Source: GCA-2748055 sp964500835
GTDB taxonomy: Bacteria > Bacteroidota > Bacteroidia > Bacteroidales > GCA-2748055
NCBI GenBank assembly: GCA_964500835.1
Contig: CAZCQL010000006.1
Location: forward strand, 1-64,000
Length of the DNA stretch: 64,000 nt
Reading direction: 5' to 3'
Shown here: one piece after another, positions 35,960 through 44,766 of the stretch
Position numbering within the stretch: position 1 is the stretch's first letter
Layout of the letters: every line of letters begins with the position of its first letter
Position numbers and translations under genes: made by a program
Notes under the pieces: model-generated
What the model was told of the DNA's origin: nothing
Databases searched by the model: none
The model's input: only the letters and a program-made list of their open reading frames with translations

Positions 35960-36850
35960 TTAACCAAGTGTAAACAGCATGAGTGCGAGGGCCGACAGCG
36001 ATATACCCAGCCAGTTCAGTGGCTTCATTTGTTCCCCGAAGACCCAAAGGCCAAGGAGCACACTGAGACATACAATACCTAAATTGTTCATCCCGAAAAT
36101 TACAGAACTATCAATCCCTGTCCCAGCTGGTGAAACAAAATTCAGTGCACGAACCAGGAAGAAAACCGATCCAAAATTTATCCCGCCCAGCACAAATCCC
36201 CATCCCCAAACTTTTATTTGCAGAAAACTCCGGTGGTATGTGGGAAAAAAAATGAGGACCAAAAAACCGGATATAAATGCATTTAAAAAAATTATGGCGC
36301 TAAAAAGTGCTGTATCTGAGTCATTCACAAATTTGTGCTGCGCAAATTTTACCAGTGAGTCAACAAGGCCCATTCCCATAAAGAGTATCAAAGGGATAAA
36401 GATGACACCGAGATCCATGCTTCTTTTTCGCGGTTTATACACCGTGAGAGCAACTCCGGCAATTGCACATAGGATAGCTGCAGCCTTAACCAGACTTAAC
36501 CTGTCGGCAGGATCAATAAGCAAAGAAAATATGATGGGAAAAATAACCGACATCTTGCTGGCTACTGTGGTAATTGAGATTCCGGCTTTTCGTGAAGAAA
36601 ATGCAATCAGAAAAAACAAGATGATGAACAAGATACCAATGACAATACTTATGGGTAGCCACTCCGCCCTCTTTAATTCGGTAACACTTAAATCACCCGA
36701 ATTAATGAGGAATCCGAGAATAGACGCCAACAAGTAGTTAATGACAATTATGGGAAAAGAAGGGATTCCGAACCGATCAACAGATTTAAAAACTACAAAT
36801 ATTCCTGTGGAAGAGAGGATGCATAATACCAAAAAGTGCATTCTGACCAA
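35960..36850 (-). CDS. DMT (EamA-like) family transporter
   Basis: 296 residues with about ten hydrophobic segments over the whole length and an internal duplication, as in EamA-type drug/metabolite exporters; GISITTVASKMSVIFPIIFSLL in the first half and AGTGIDSSVIFGMNNLGIVCLSVLLGLWVFGEQ in the second (listed here in pieces of the conserved pattern) mark the two repeats. Substrate unknown. It lies downstream of dnaA beyond an intrinsic terminator and is joined directly to the YigZ gene. Confidence 0.85.
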   Translation of the reverse strand: MVRMHFLVLCILSSTGIFVVFKSVDRFGIPSFPIIVINYLLASILGFLINSGDLSVTELKRAEWLPISIVIGILFIILFFLIAFSSRKAGISITTVASKMSVIFPIIFSLLIDPADRLSLVKAAAILCAIAGVALTVYKPRKRSMDLGVIFIPLILFMGMGLVDSLVKFAQHKFVNDSDTALFSAIIFLNAFISGFLVLIFFPTYHRSFLQIKVWGWGFVLGGINFGSVFFLVRALNFVSPAGTGIDSSVIFGMNNLGIVCLSVLLGLWVFGEQMKPLNWLGISLSALALMLFTLG

Positions 36851-36856
36851 TGGGTT

Positions 36857-36883
36857 AAAAAAACAGGTTCCCGAAACCTGTTT
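36857..36883 (-). terminator. intrinsic terminator after dnaA
   Basis: On the minus strand AAACAGGTT and AACCTGTTT form a 9-bp stem around a 5-base loop, followed by seven T. It is 10 bases beyond the dnaA stop and separates dnaA from the DMT transporter gene. Confidence 0.85.
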
Positions 36884-36892
36884 TCATTGATG

Positions 36893-38314
36893 TTACATTT
36901 TTAACTTCTTTTCGATTTCATCGACCTGGAGTCGAAATCGTTTGTCCGTTTCGATCAGATTGTTCACAGTTTTGCATGCATGCAGAACCGTCGCATGGTC
37001 CTTTCCTCCAATCTGAGATCCTATGGTTGCCAGTGAGGACTTAGTCAACGTCTTCGAGAAAAACATAGCAACTTGCCTGGCTTGAACTATTTCCCTTTTT
37101 CTTGTCTTGGACTGCAATTGTTCCAGACCGATGTTATAGTAATTACACACCACCTTTTGGATATAGTCAATTGAGATCTCCCGTTTGGTGCTTTTAATAA
37201 GCTTGTCGATCATTTCCTTTGTCAAATCCAGTGTGATCTCTTTCTTGTTGAGAGTTGACTGGGCAAGCAACGAAATAAGGGCTCCTTCCAACTCCCTGAT
37301 GTTATCAGAAATGTGTGTGGAAATGTATTCAAGTACCTCTTCGGGAAGCTCTATCCCATCATTATAGGTTTTCTTTTTAAGGATGGCCATCCGGGTTTCA
37401 AAGTCAGGGGCCTGAAGATCAGCTGAAAGCCCCCATTTAAATCTGCTTAATAACCTTGACTCCATTCCCTGTAACTCCACCGGGGGTTTATCGGAGGTAA
37501 GGATCAGCTGCTTGCCACTCTGGTGTAGGTGATTGAAAATGTGGAAGAACGTATCCTGTGTTTTTTCCTTTCCTGCAAACTCGTGCACATCATCAATGAT
37601 AAGTACATCGATCATTTGGTAAAAATGGAGAAAATCATTTTTGTTATTGTTCCTGATGGCGTCTACAAATTGGGTTTGAAATTTGTTAGCGTTTACATAC
37701 AGGACTGTTTTGTCAGGAGATAATTCTTTCACTTCAATCCCAACTGCCTGTGCCAGGTGGGTTTTACCCAGACCGCTGTCTCCATAAATCAGGAGCGGAT
37801 TAAACGCAGTACCTCCCGGATTCTTGGAAACTGCATATCCAGCCGATCTGGCCAGCCGGTTGCATTCTCCTTCAATAAAGTTGTCGAAAGAATTCTCAGG
37901 ATTCAACCTCGGATCAATGTCCAGTTTTTTTAATCCGGGTATGACGAAGGGGTTTTTAATAGCATTCTCCGTAGATTCCAAAGGAATTGACACAGGTGTA
38001 TTCTTTATTTCTTTACTGTTTTTGGCGGGGAATTTTACCGTGTATGGTTTGTTGTTGCTGTATGAATTATTTTGCATGACCACACTGTACTCAAGCTTTG
38101 CTTCAGATCCCAACTCTTTTTTGACGACCTTTCGAAGAATATCGATGTACTGCTCTTCGAGATATTCGTAAAAGAAGGGGCTAGGTACCTGTATGGTTAA
38201 AATATCCTTGTGAAGCTTCAGGGGAACAATTGGTTCAAACCAAGTGCGAAAACTAATTGAAGGGACGTTGTCTTTTATTACATTCAGACAATTGTTCCAA
38301 ATACGTTCATGCAT
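36893..38314 (-). CDS. dnaA: chromosomal replication initiator protein DnaA
   Basis: 473 residues from the ATG at 38314 (MHERIWNNCLNVIKDNV); four further codons to a TTG are open but unlikely. Domain I about 1-85, variable linker about 86-135, AAA+ domain about 136-345 with Walker A GDSGLGKTHLAQ and Walker B VLIIDDVHE, and the DNA-binding domain at the end (GGKDHATVLHACKTV signature). It opens the replication origin. Alone on its strand with a terminator behind it; dnaN is not adjacent. Confidence 0.98.
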   Translation of the reverse strand: MHERIWNNCLNVIKDNVPSISFRTWFEPIVPLKLHKDILTIQVPSPFFYEYLEEQYIDILRKVVKKELGSEAKLEYSVVMQNNSYSNNKPYTVKFPAKNSKEIKNTPVSIPLESTENAIKNPFVIPGLKKLDIDPRLNPENSFDNFIEGECNRLARSAGYAVSKNPGGTAFNPLLIYGDSGLGKTHLAQAVGIEVKELSPDKTVLYVNANKFQTQFVDAIRNNNKNDFLHFYQMIDVLIIDDVHEFAGKEKTQDTFFHIFNHLHQSGKQLILTSDKPPVELQGMESRLLSRFKWGLSADLQAPDFETRMAILKKKTYNDGIELPEEVLEYISTHISDNIRELEGALISLLAQSTLNKKEITLDLTKEMIDKLIKSTKREISIDYIQKVVCNYYNIGLEQLQSKTRKREIVQARQVAMFFSKTLTKSSLATIGSQIGGKDHATVLHACKTVNNLIETDKRFRLQVDEIEKKLKM

Positions 38315-38671
38315 TGCAAACGTCAATTTTAGGGTTAGGTATATGTGTATTTCGCACGTGGGATTCCCTTAAACAAAGATTGTGAAAAAAAAAGTAGAAT
38401 AAAAATCCAAATGGGCTTGAAATTCTCAGAAAAACTATATCGGTGTTAGGGTCAATTCTTTATAGATTAAAAAAAAAACAAGTTTTTTTATTATCCTAAT
38501 TATCAGTCATATACGGTTTCTTATCTTGAATTTAAACTTAATAAATTGTAATCTAATCCGTTAGCCCTCCTAATTCAATTTTTGGTTTAATGGTTATGAA
38601 GAAAATTAAATAAATTTGGTCATCAAAAATCAGCAAATTATCAAATGTACCGAAGGTGATATTTCAGGAAA
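38315..38671. other. AT-rich gene-free stretch upstream of dnaA
   Basis: 357 bases between the mlaD-like gene end and the dnaA start, very rich in A and T with long A and T runs (38467-38487). I see no exact DnaA box (TTATCCACA); the nearest is TTATCCTAA at 38490. It may hold the dnaA promoter and perhaps part of an origin, but nothing here proves oriC. Confidence 0.35.
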
Positions 38672-39610
38672 TTACCGTTTCTTCTTCTGTGAATTTCCAA
38701 ACAGCGAAATTTGTACATAATCTTCAGGATTTTCTTTCAGGTCATTTATCAGCAGATCTAAATCTGCAACGAGATTATCAAGGTTAAGATAAAGGCTATC
38801 TTCATGAATAAATTTGCCGGCGCTTCCCTCGCCTGAGTTCACTTTTCGAAGTAAGAGAGAAAACTGGTGGGTTACAGCTTTCAATTCTTGTGTAAGTTCA
38901 TTTATCCCGGCACTATCCACAGATTCACCAATGGAATTCAGATGCCGGGTAAGCGAGGCCAGTTCTTCCTCCTGTGATTTCAACATGGTTGTAAATGATT
39001 CCAGATTCATGAAGCTCTGATCAAGTGATCCTCCTTGTTTCAGGGCGTTTTCGAGGGAATTTGAAATAGCGGAAAAGTGCTCAAAAATTTCAATGGTAGA
39101 TTCTGAGTTTACCATCTTATTCAATCCGGCCACCAGGGTATCCAGCGAGACCGCCATTTCACTTATTTTTGTGGTAACCGGTACCAATTGTGCCTGAAGA
39201 GAAGAAAGCATGTCAGGTTCTACGCCAGAGGTAATCACATCGTTATCCTTAAGAAAAAGATTCCTGCCCGATGGTTCAATCCTGATGGCTTTGGTCCCCA
39301 GTAAATCTGAACTGAACAGGACTGCATGTGATTCCTCTTGAATTGGGTAAGCCTTTTCGATACTTAGTGCCACCTTAATGGGAACACTATCACCGGGGAT
39401 AAGCTCAATTTCTTTTATAAAACCTATCTTAACTCCATTTAGAAGAACAGGATCGGAAGACTCTAATCCACCGGCATTACTGTAATAGGTATACAACAAA
39501 TATGAATTGCTGAAAATATTACGGCCTTTAAGGTAATTGATACCCCATATCAAAACGGCTAATGTGACGATTCCAATAACTCCGATTTTTGCTTCGCTGC
39601 TAAATTTCAT
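38672..39610 (-). CDS. MCE/MlaD family phospholipid-transport protein
   Basis: 312 residues from the ATG at 39610. One membrane helix (about 8-26), then the MCE domain (about 36-115: YYSNAGGLESSDPVLLNGVKIGFI split in the conserved pattern), then a long helical region (about 150-300) that in relatives forms a barrel or needle. It binds lipids and bridges membranes with an MlaE/MlaF-type transporter encoded elsewhere. It starts one base after the stop of the amidase gene, so it is coupled to it; an alternative start at 39640 would overlap it. Confidence 0.92.
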   Translation of the reverse strand: MKFSSEAKIGVIGIVTLAVLIWGINYLKGRNIFSNSYLLYTYYSNAGGLESSDPVLLNGVKIGFIKEIELIPGDSVPIKVALSIEKAYPIQEESHAVLFSSDLLGTKAIRIEPSGRNLFLKDNDVITSGVEPDMLSSLQAQLVPVTTKISEMAVSLDTLVAGLNKMVNSESTIEIFEHFSAISNSLENALKQGGSLDQSFMNLESFTTMLKSQEEELASLTRHLNSIGESVDSAGINELTQELKAVTHQFSLLLRKVNSGEGSAGKFIHEDSLYLNLDNLVADLDLLINDLKENPEDYVQISLFGNSQKKKR

Positions 39611-39611
39611 G

Positions 39612-40763
39612 CTACTTATTAATTTCAATGAGGGCTTCATACAGAGGCATCAGTCTCTCATTTTTTGTGGCAACCACAAACGCATCCGGAAATACTCCCT
39701 TTATTATCTTACATCTTTCCAATGCGGTGTGGTAACTGACTTCTCTGCCAATAAGGTACTTAAACCATCTGCCATCCGCAATCACAGTGACACCGGCCTG
39801 ATCTTTAAATGATGACGGATCTGTGCTGATTTTATTTTTTGAAGAGGCTATTTGGATGCTGAAAACAATTTGATCAGGAGAGAGTTTTTTTTCGGGTTCA
39901 GAGGGCTCCGGCGCAGGCGGTAGAGGCTCATCTTCCCTGACTACTGAGCTCAGATTGGTCCTTCGGTCAATTTCCTCCTTGTATTCTCTGAATCCTCTGT
40001 AAATGGCAGATGATATAATATCCTGTCCATAGTCACTCATGAGGTATTTCTCCTCCTCAGGATTGGAAATAAATCCAGTTTCAACCAGCACCCCGGGCAT
40101 GGAGGTCTGTGCAAGTACCAGTAATCCCTGTTCACGAACACCGAGGTCCCTTCTGCCAGCACGATCCCTGAACTGATCCTGCACATAATCACCAAATTCA
40201 ATGCTCTGTTTAAAGTAGGTTTTTTGCATCAACGAAAACATAATATGTGATTCGGTGGATTTAGGATCAAATCCCTCATAAGTCGTTTCATAATCCTCCT
40301 CCAGCAGGATAACAGAGTTCTCCCTGACCGCCACATCAAAATTCTCATCGGCCCTGTGTTGTCCCAGTACCAAGGTAAGTGTTCCTCTCACAGAAGCCTT
40401 GGGGGATGCGTTTACATGGATGGATATGAACAGGTCTGCGTCGGCCTCGTTGGCAAGAGTGGCACGCTCGATCAGTTTTGGGTACACATCCGTCTTCCGG
40501 GTGTAAATCACCTTCACATCGGGCATGTTTTCCTCAATGTAGCTCCCCAGCTTCAGGGCGATGGCCAAGGCAATGTCTTTCTCCTTTCCTGATTTTCCAA
40601 CAGCACCCGAATCCCGGCCACCATGACCTGCATCGATCACAACCGTGCGAACTCTCCTGTGAGGTTCATCACTGCGATTTTGACCTGAAAACACTGTCAC
40701 ACAGAAGCCGGAAAATGTGAATACAAGAAACGTACAAAATAACCGTTTTAAAGTAATTGGCAT
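39612..40763 (-). CDS. N-acetylmuramoyl-L-alanine amidase (Amidase_3), exported
   Basis: About 383 residues from the ATG at 40763; six codons further upstream are open (40781) but would overlap the divergent promoter box. A signal peptide is followed by an Amidase_3 domain (about 38-255) with zinc ligands in VVIDAGHGGRDSGAVG, the EKDIALAIALKLG glutamate and DLFISIHVNASP, plus VLVETGFISNPEEE. The C-terminal end (about 300-383) resembles a SPOR-like peptidoglycan-binding domain. It cleaves stem peptides during cell separation. Coupled to the MlaD-like gene; divergent from lptD. Confidence 0.94.
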   Translation of the reverse strand: MPITLKRLFCTFLVFTFSGFCVTVFSGQNRSDEPHRRVRTVVIDAGHGGRDSGAVGKSGKEKDIALAIALKLGSYIEENMPDVKVIYTRKTDVYPKLIERATLANEADADLFISIHVNASPKASVRGTLTLVLGQHRADENFDVAVRENSVILLEEDYETTYEGFDPKSTESHIMFSLMQKTYFKQSIEFGDYVQDQFRDRAGRRDLGVREQGLLVLAQTSMPGVLVETGFISNPEEEKYLMSDYGQDIISSAIYRGFREYKEEIDRRTNLSSVVREDEPLPPAPEPSEPEKKLSPDQIVFSIQIASSKNKISTDPSSFKDQAGVTVIADGRWFKYLIGREVSYHTALERCKIIKGVFPDAFVVATKNERLMPLYEALIEINK

Positions 40764-40771
40764 TACCTTTG
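40764..40771 (+). promoter_or_regulatory. -7 promoter box of lptD
   Basis: TACCTTTG matches TAnnTTTG exactly, 31 bases before the TTG start of lptD, giving a leader of about 25 bases. The -33 element is weak. Confidence 0.5.
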
Positions 40772-40802
40772 CGTTTATCACAAAAATATAAGATTATTCA
40801 GA

Positions 40803-43520
40803 TTGCACTACGACCGAATTAAGATACTTTTCATCATCTTACTAACTGTTTCAGCCAGTGGCTTATTGCATGCTCAACAGCCTGATTCCACGATCGCAGT
40901 GGATTCGATTGATCTTTTACCGGTATCAGGCAATGATTCTCTGCAGGCTGAATTGCCTCCAGAGTTTACTATCGATTCGATCACCGGGGATACCATTCCG
41001 CTTGTCCTGCCTGTAAAAAGTGACATCGAAGCCGAAGTTACATATACGGCTAATGATTCACTGGTGTTCTCGCTGGATGGAGGTACGGTTGAACTTTACG
41101 GCGGGGCTCATATTGCCTACGAGGATATTGTTCTGGAAGCCGATTATATACGCTATGAAATGGACTTGAACCTGGTAGTCGCACATGGCTTGCCCGATTC
41201 AACCGGGCTAATGGCGGGTAATCCCAGCTTCACAGATGCCAATAATTCATTTACATCTAAATTATTAAGGTATAATTTTAAAACACAAAAGGGATTTATT
41301 GAGGAAGTTGTTACCGAGCAGGAAGGGGGCTATTTGCATGCAGAACTGACCAAAAAGCAGGCCAATGGACATATCCATCTCAAAAATGGAAAATACACAA
41401 CATGCGATGCCGAGCATCCCCATTTTTACATTGCCATTACCAAGGGAATTAGTATGCCAGGGGATAAGATTATTTCCGGTCCAGCCTATGTGGTTGTAGC
41501 TGACGTGCCTTTGCCGCTTGGAATTCCTTTTGGTTTCTTTCCAAACTCAACTACCAAAACTTCAGGGATATTGATTCCAAAATACGGTGAGGAACAACGA
41601 AGGGGATTCTTCCTGAGGGAGGGGGGGTATTATTTTGCCATGAATGAATACATGGATCTGCGTGTGACCGGAGATATTTACACCAATGGTACTTGGGGAG
41701 TGCGCGTCGGGAGCAACTACAGGGTAAATTACAGGTTTACCGGTAACCTGAATGTCAAGTATTTTAAAAATATTACGGGGTATAAGAACATTGAGGGCCT
41801 GTACAGCGTGAGTAAGGATTATTCCATCGGCTGGAGCCATTCCCAGGACTCGAGGGCAAATCCCACAAGTTCCTTCAGGGCGAGTCTGAATCTTTCCAGT
41901 TCCTCGTACGATAAAAACCATACCAGAAATATTAACAGCGTGATGACCAACACTAAACAATCCAGTATCTCATTTACGAAATCATGGCCAAACAGCCCCT
42001 TCAACCTGAGTGCATCCCTGAATCACTCTCAAAACAGCAATACAAATGGAGTTAATCTGACCATGCCAAAGGTGTCTTTAAACATGTCCCGGATCAATCC
42101 ATTCAAAAGAAAATCGGCCACCGGACCCCGCAGGTGGTACGAGGATATTCAACTCAGTTATACCAGCATCCTTGAGAACCGGATTAGTACGGTGGATTCA
42201 TTGTTATTTACCAGTGAAATCTGGAATGACATGAAGAATGGCTACAAGCACACTATCCCTTTGAGCCTCAGCATTAAGCCATTTAGGAAAACCCCCATGT
42301 TTCAGAGTTTCGCCATCACACCTTCCATGAACTACAACGGGATGTTTTACTCGAAACAGATGTATAAGTTTATTTCCGGTTATAACGAGGCTACCGGCCA
42401 AGCCATTGTGAAAGACTCGATTATCAATAAATTCTCTTATGCGCATTCGCTTTTCCCAAGCGTCAGTTCAGGTGTTGCCCCAAAAGTGTATGGAATGTAC
42501 CAATTCAAAGGTAATGGGCGTTTGGAAGCCATCCGGCATGTGATGACGCCAAGTGCAAGCTTCTCCTATGTTCCGGATATGAGCAACCTTCAGGCTGATT
42601 ATTACCGAGTTGTAGTTGATCCGGAAAGCCTGGATACTCTTAAAACATATTCCATTTATGAAGGTCAGATTTATGGAACTCCCACCGTCAATGGAGCTTC
42701 CGGCTCGCTGAATCTTTCACTCCGGAATAACCTGGAAGCAAAAATGAGATCAAAAGTCGACAGTATCGATGAACTGGAAAAAATCAAACTGCTTGATAAC
42801 TTTAATTTTAGTACCAGCCTCAACTTATTTCATACCGATACCTTAACTCCCGCATGGCGACCCATCAATTTCAATGGGAACACGCGAATTTTCAATAACA
42901 AGCTAAACATTTCATTCAGAGGTATTTTAGATCCATTTGGTTACGACGAAAGCCGGTCACGTACACGGGAAACCTATTATTCTCAGACAGGAAAGCTGGT
43001 AAGGTTAACCAATGCGAGCGCTTCTGCTGGGTTCTCACTGAAATCCAAGCAAAAAACAGAGAATGACCAGCCGGACAGGTCCGAATTGGAACAGGAAGGT
43101 TCGCAAATTGATCCCGATATGGCAGTGGCCGATCCGATGGCTACATACGATCCCAACATGGAGGATTATTATGGGGATTATGTAGACTTTGATATTCCCT
43201 GGTCGTTGCGGGTTGACTACAATTTTAGTTATTCAAAACCAAAGGATGATTCTAAAATAGTACAGACGTTACGTGCTTCAGGTGATTTCAGTTTAACGCC
43301 TAACTGGAAAATTGGATTTAATACAGGGTATGATGTATCCAGGAAACAGGTAACCACTACCAATTTGAGTATTCACAGGGATCTTCATTGTTGGGAAATG
43401 AGAATTTCGGTAGTTCCCTTCGGAACGTTTAAGTCGTACAATTTCCAAATTAATGCCAAATCCTCGATTCTGTCAGATCTGAAGTACAACAAACGAAAAT
43501 CGTGGCAGGATAATTTTTAA
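40803..43520 (+). CDS. lptD: LPS-assembly protein LptD
   Basis: 905 residues from a TTG at 40803; no ATG exists in frame near a plausible N-terminus, and the TTG gives a clean signal peptide ending LLHAQQ. An OstA-type periplasmic domain (about 75-200: VELYGGAHIAYEDIVLEADYI in the conserved pattern) precedes a large outer-membrane beta-barrel (about 230-905). It inserts lipopolysaccharide into the outer leaflet. It is divergent from the amidase gene and convergent with rplI. Confidence 0.93.
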   Translation: MHYDRIKILFIILLTVSASGLLHAQQPDSTIAVDSIDLLPVSGNDSLQAELPPEFTIDSITGDTIPLVLPVKSDIEAEVTYTANDSLVFSLDGGTVELYGGAHIAYEDIVLEADYIRYEMDLNLVVAHGLPDSTGLMAGNPSFTDANNSFTSKLLRYNFKTQKGFIEEVVTEQEGGYLHAELTKKQANGHIHLKNGKYTTCDAEHPHFYIAITKGISMPGDKIISGPAYVVVADVPLPLGIPFGFFPNSTTKTSGILIPKYGEEQRRGFFLREGGYYFAMNEYMDLRVTGDIYTNGTWGVRVGSNYRVNYRFTGNLNVKYFKNITGYKNIEGLYSVSKDYSIGWSHSQDSRANPTSSFRASLNLSSSSYDKNHTRNINSVMTNTKQSSISFTKSWPNSPFNLSASLNHSQNSNTNGVNLTMPKVSLNMSRINPFKRKSATGPRRWYEDIQLSYTSILENRISTVDSLLFTSEIWNDMKNGYKHTIPLSLSIKPFRKTPMFQSFAITPSMNYNGMFYSKQMYKFISGYNEATGQAIVKDSIINKFSYAHSLFPSVSSGVAPKVYGMYQFKGNGRLEAIRHVMTPSASFSYVPDMSNLQADYYRVVVDPESLDTLKTYSIYEGQIYGTPTVNGASGSLNLSLRNNLEAKMRSKVDSIDELEKIKLLDNFNFSTSLNLFHTDTLTPAWRPINFNGNTRIFNNKLNISFRGILDPFGYDESRSRTRETYYSQTGKLVRLTNASASAGFSLKSKQKTENDQPDRSELEQEGSQIDPDMAVADPMATYDPNMEDYYGDYVDFDIPWSLRVDYNFSYSKPKDDSKIVQTLRASGDFSLTPNWKIGFNTGYDVSRKQVTTTNLSIHRDLHCWEMRISVVPFGTFKSYNFQINAKSSILSDLKYNKRKSWQDNF

Positions 43521-43538
43521 GATGATTCCACGTATCCC

Positions 43539-43985
43539 TTACTCCGAAATGATTTCAAACGGAATATCCACAAGCACCTCTTTGTGAAGTTTGACAGTGG
43601 CAGAGTAGCTTCCGATCTCTTTGACCAGATCATCTTTGATCGAAATATTCTTCCTTTCAACTTCAAATCCTTTTTCCACGAGTGCCTCAGCAATCTGAAT
43701 TGTATTTACTGATCCAAAGATTTTCCCTTTGGTACTTGTCTTAGCACCAATGGTGAGGGATACCTTCTTCAATTCTTCGGACATTTTCAGTGCCGCATCC
43801 TTCAATTGCTCTTCCTTATGAGCGCGTTGACGAAGTATCTCTGCATGGACCTTTTTGGCCTGCGCTGTTGCATTAATTGCAAATCCTTTCGGAATCAGGT
43901 AATTTCTTGCATACCCATCCTTCACTGCAATGATGTCATCCTTGTTACCAAGGTTGGCCAGATCCTGCTTTAAGATTATGTTCAT
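43539..43985 (-). CDS. rplI: 50S ribosomal protein L9
   Basis: 148 residues, normal length. The N-terminal domain MNIILKQDLANLGNKDD ... VKDGYARNYLIPKGFA is diagnostic, joined by the long helix to the C-terminal domain (about 80-148). It binds 23S rRNA at the L1 stalk base. Last gene of rpsF-rpsR-rplI, with a 14-base gap after rpsR. Confidence 0.98.
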   Translation of the reverse strand: MNIILKQDLANLGNKDDIIAVKDGYARNYLIPKGFAINATAQAKKVHAEILRQRAHKEEQLKDAALKMSEELKKVSLTIGAKTSTKGKIFGSVNTIQIAEALVEKGFEVERKNISIKDDLVKEIGSYSATVKLHKEVLVDIPFEIISE

Positions 43986-43999
43986 GTCTGGGTCCTCCT

Positions 44000-44269
44000 T
44001 TACTTTAGCATATCAGTTACATAAGGTAGCATTGCCAGGTGCCGCGAACGTTTAATGGCTACCGCTATTTTTCTCTGGTATTTCAATGAGGTTCCGGTTA
44101 ACCGTCTTGGAAGTATCTTGCCTTGCTCATTCAAGAATTTTTTCAAGAATTCGGGATCTTTATAGTCAATGTACTTGATCCGATTCTTCCTGAACCTGCA
44201 ATACTTCTTCTTTTTAATCTCAACCGTAGGAGGAGTTAAATATCTGATTTCTGTATTATCCTGCGCCAT
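44000..44269 (-). CDS. rpsR: 30S ribosomal protein S18
   Basis: 89 residues. CRFRKNRIKYIDYKDPEFLKKF and GKILPRRLTGTSLKYQRKI (in pieces) with the C-terminal KRSRHLAMLPYV are characteristic. It binds S6 on the platform of the small subunit. Its ATG overlaps the rpsF stop by one base (TAATG), so it is translationally coupled. Confidence 0.98.
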   Translation of the reverse strand: MAQDNTEIRYLTPPTVEIKKKKYCRFRKNRIKYIDYKDPEFLKKFLNEQGKILPRRLTGTSLKYQRKIAVAIKRSRHLAMLPYVTDMLK

Positions 44270-44643
44270 TATTTAACCTCCGGCTTTTGTTCGGTTGATT
44301 TATTTTGTTCAGCCGATTTCCTGGCTCTTTTCTTTTCACTGTAAAGAACAGCATACTTTTCCATCTTCATAGTTAGAAACCGGATAATGCGCTCATCTCT
44401 GCGGTATTCTGTCTCAAGTTTAGCGATGGACTCAGGTTCTGCTCTGAACTCGATAAGGTGGTAAAATCCGGTGGATTTTTTTTGGATAGGGTAGGCCAGT
44501 TTTTTTAGGCCCCATGCTTCTTCGTGAATGATCTTGCCTTTGTTATCGGTGATCACCTTCTTAAATTTGCTGACCGCTTCCTTCATCTGGCTTTCAGACA
44601 AAACGGGAGTAGCAATGAAAACGGTCTCGTATTGGTTTAACAT
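44269..44643 (-). CDS. rpsF: 30S ribosomal protein S6
   Basis: 124 residues. NQYETVFIATPVLSE at the start and WGLKKLAYPIQKKSTGFYHLIEF in the middle mark S6; the lysine/glutamate-rich C-terminal tail (about 105-124) is an extension. It pairs with S18 and often represses its own operon by binding the leader. First gene of the operon, with a strong promoter at 44676-44705. Confidence 0.98.
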   Translation of the reverse strand: MLNQYETVFIATPVLSESQMKEAVSKFKKVITDNKGKIIHEEAWGLKKLAYPIQKKSTGFYHLIEFRAEPESIAKLETEYRRDERIIRFLTMKMEKYAVLYSEKKRARKSAEQNKSTEQKPEVK

Positions 44644-44675
44644 GTAATAAAATTTAGTGGTTTAAAAATCGACTG

Positions 44676-44705
44676 CAAAAGTAGAAAGTTTTTGAATACC
44701 AGCAA
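44676..44705 (-). promoter_or_regulatory. consensus Bacteroidota promoter of the rpsF-rpsR-rplI operon
   Basis: On the minus strand TTTG (TTG at 44703-44705), a 19-base spacer and TACTTTTG (44676-44683) fit the Bacteroidota consensus exactly. The start site would be near 44670, giving a leader of about 27 bases. It is back to back with the dnaX promoter. Confidence 0.8.
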
Positions 44706-44750
44706 AGAAACAAGTCACTTTTTCACTTTTCCACTTTCTAAGTAAGTTGC

Positions 44751-44758
44751 TATCTTTG
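44751..44758 (+). promoter_or_regulatory. -7 promoter box of dnaX, near-leaderless
   Basis: TATCTTTG matches TAnnTTTG, and the ATG of dnaX is only 8 bases after its final G. Transcription normally starts about 5-7 bases after the box, so the mRNA would have almost no leader. Confidence 0.65.
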
Positions 44759-44766
44759 CAGCGAAT

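Noticed and set aside
35960..36850. Plus-strand 252-codon frame opposite the DMT transporter
   Set aside because: Antisense of a membrane protein gene commonly stays open; the sense strand has the ten-segment transporter pattern.
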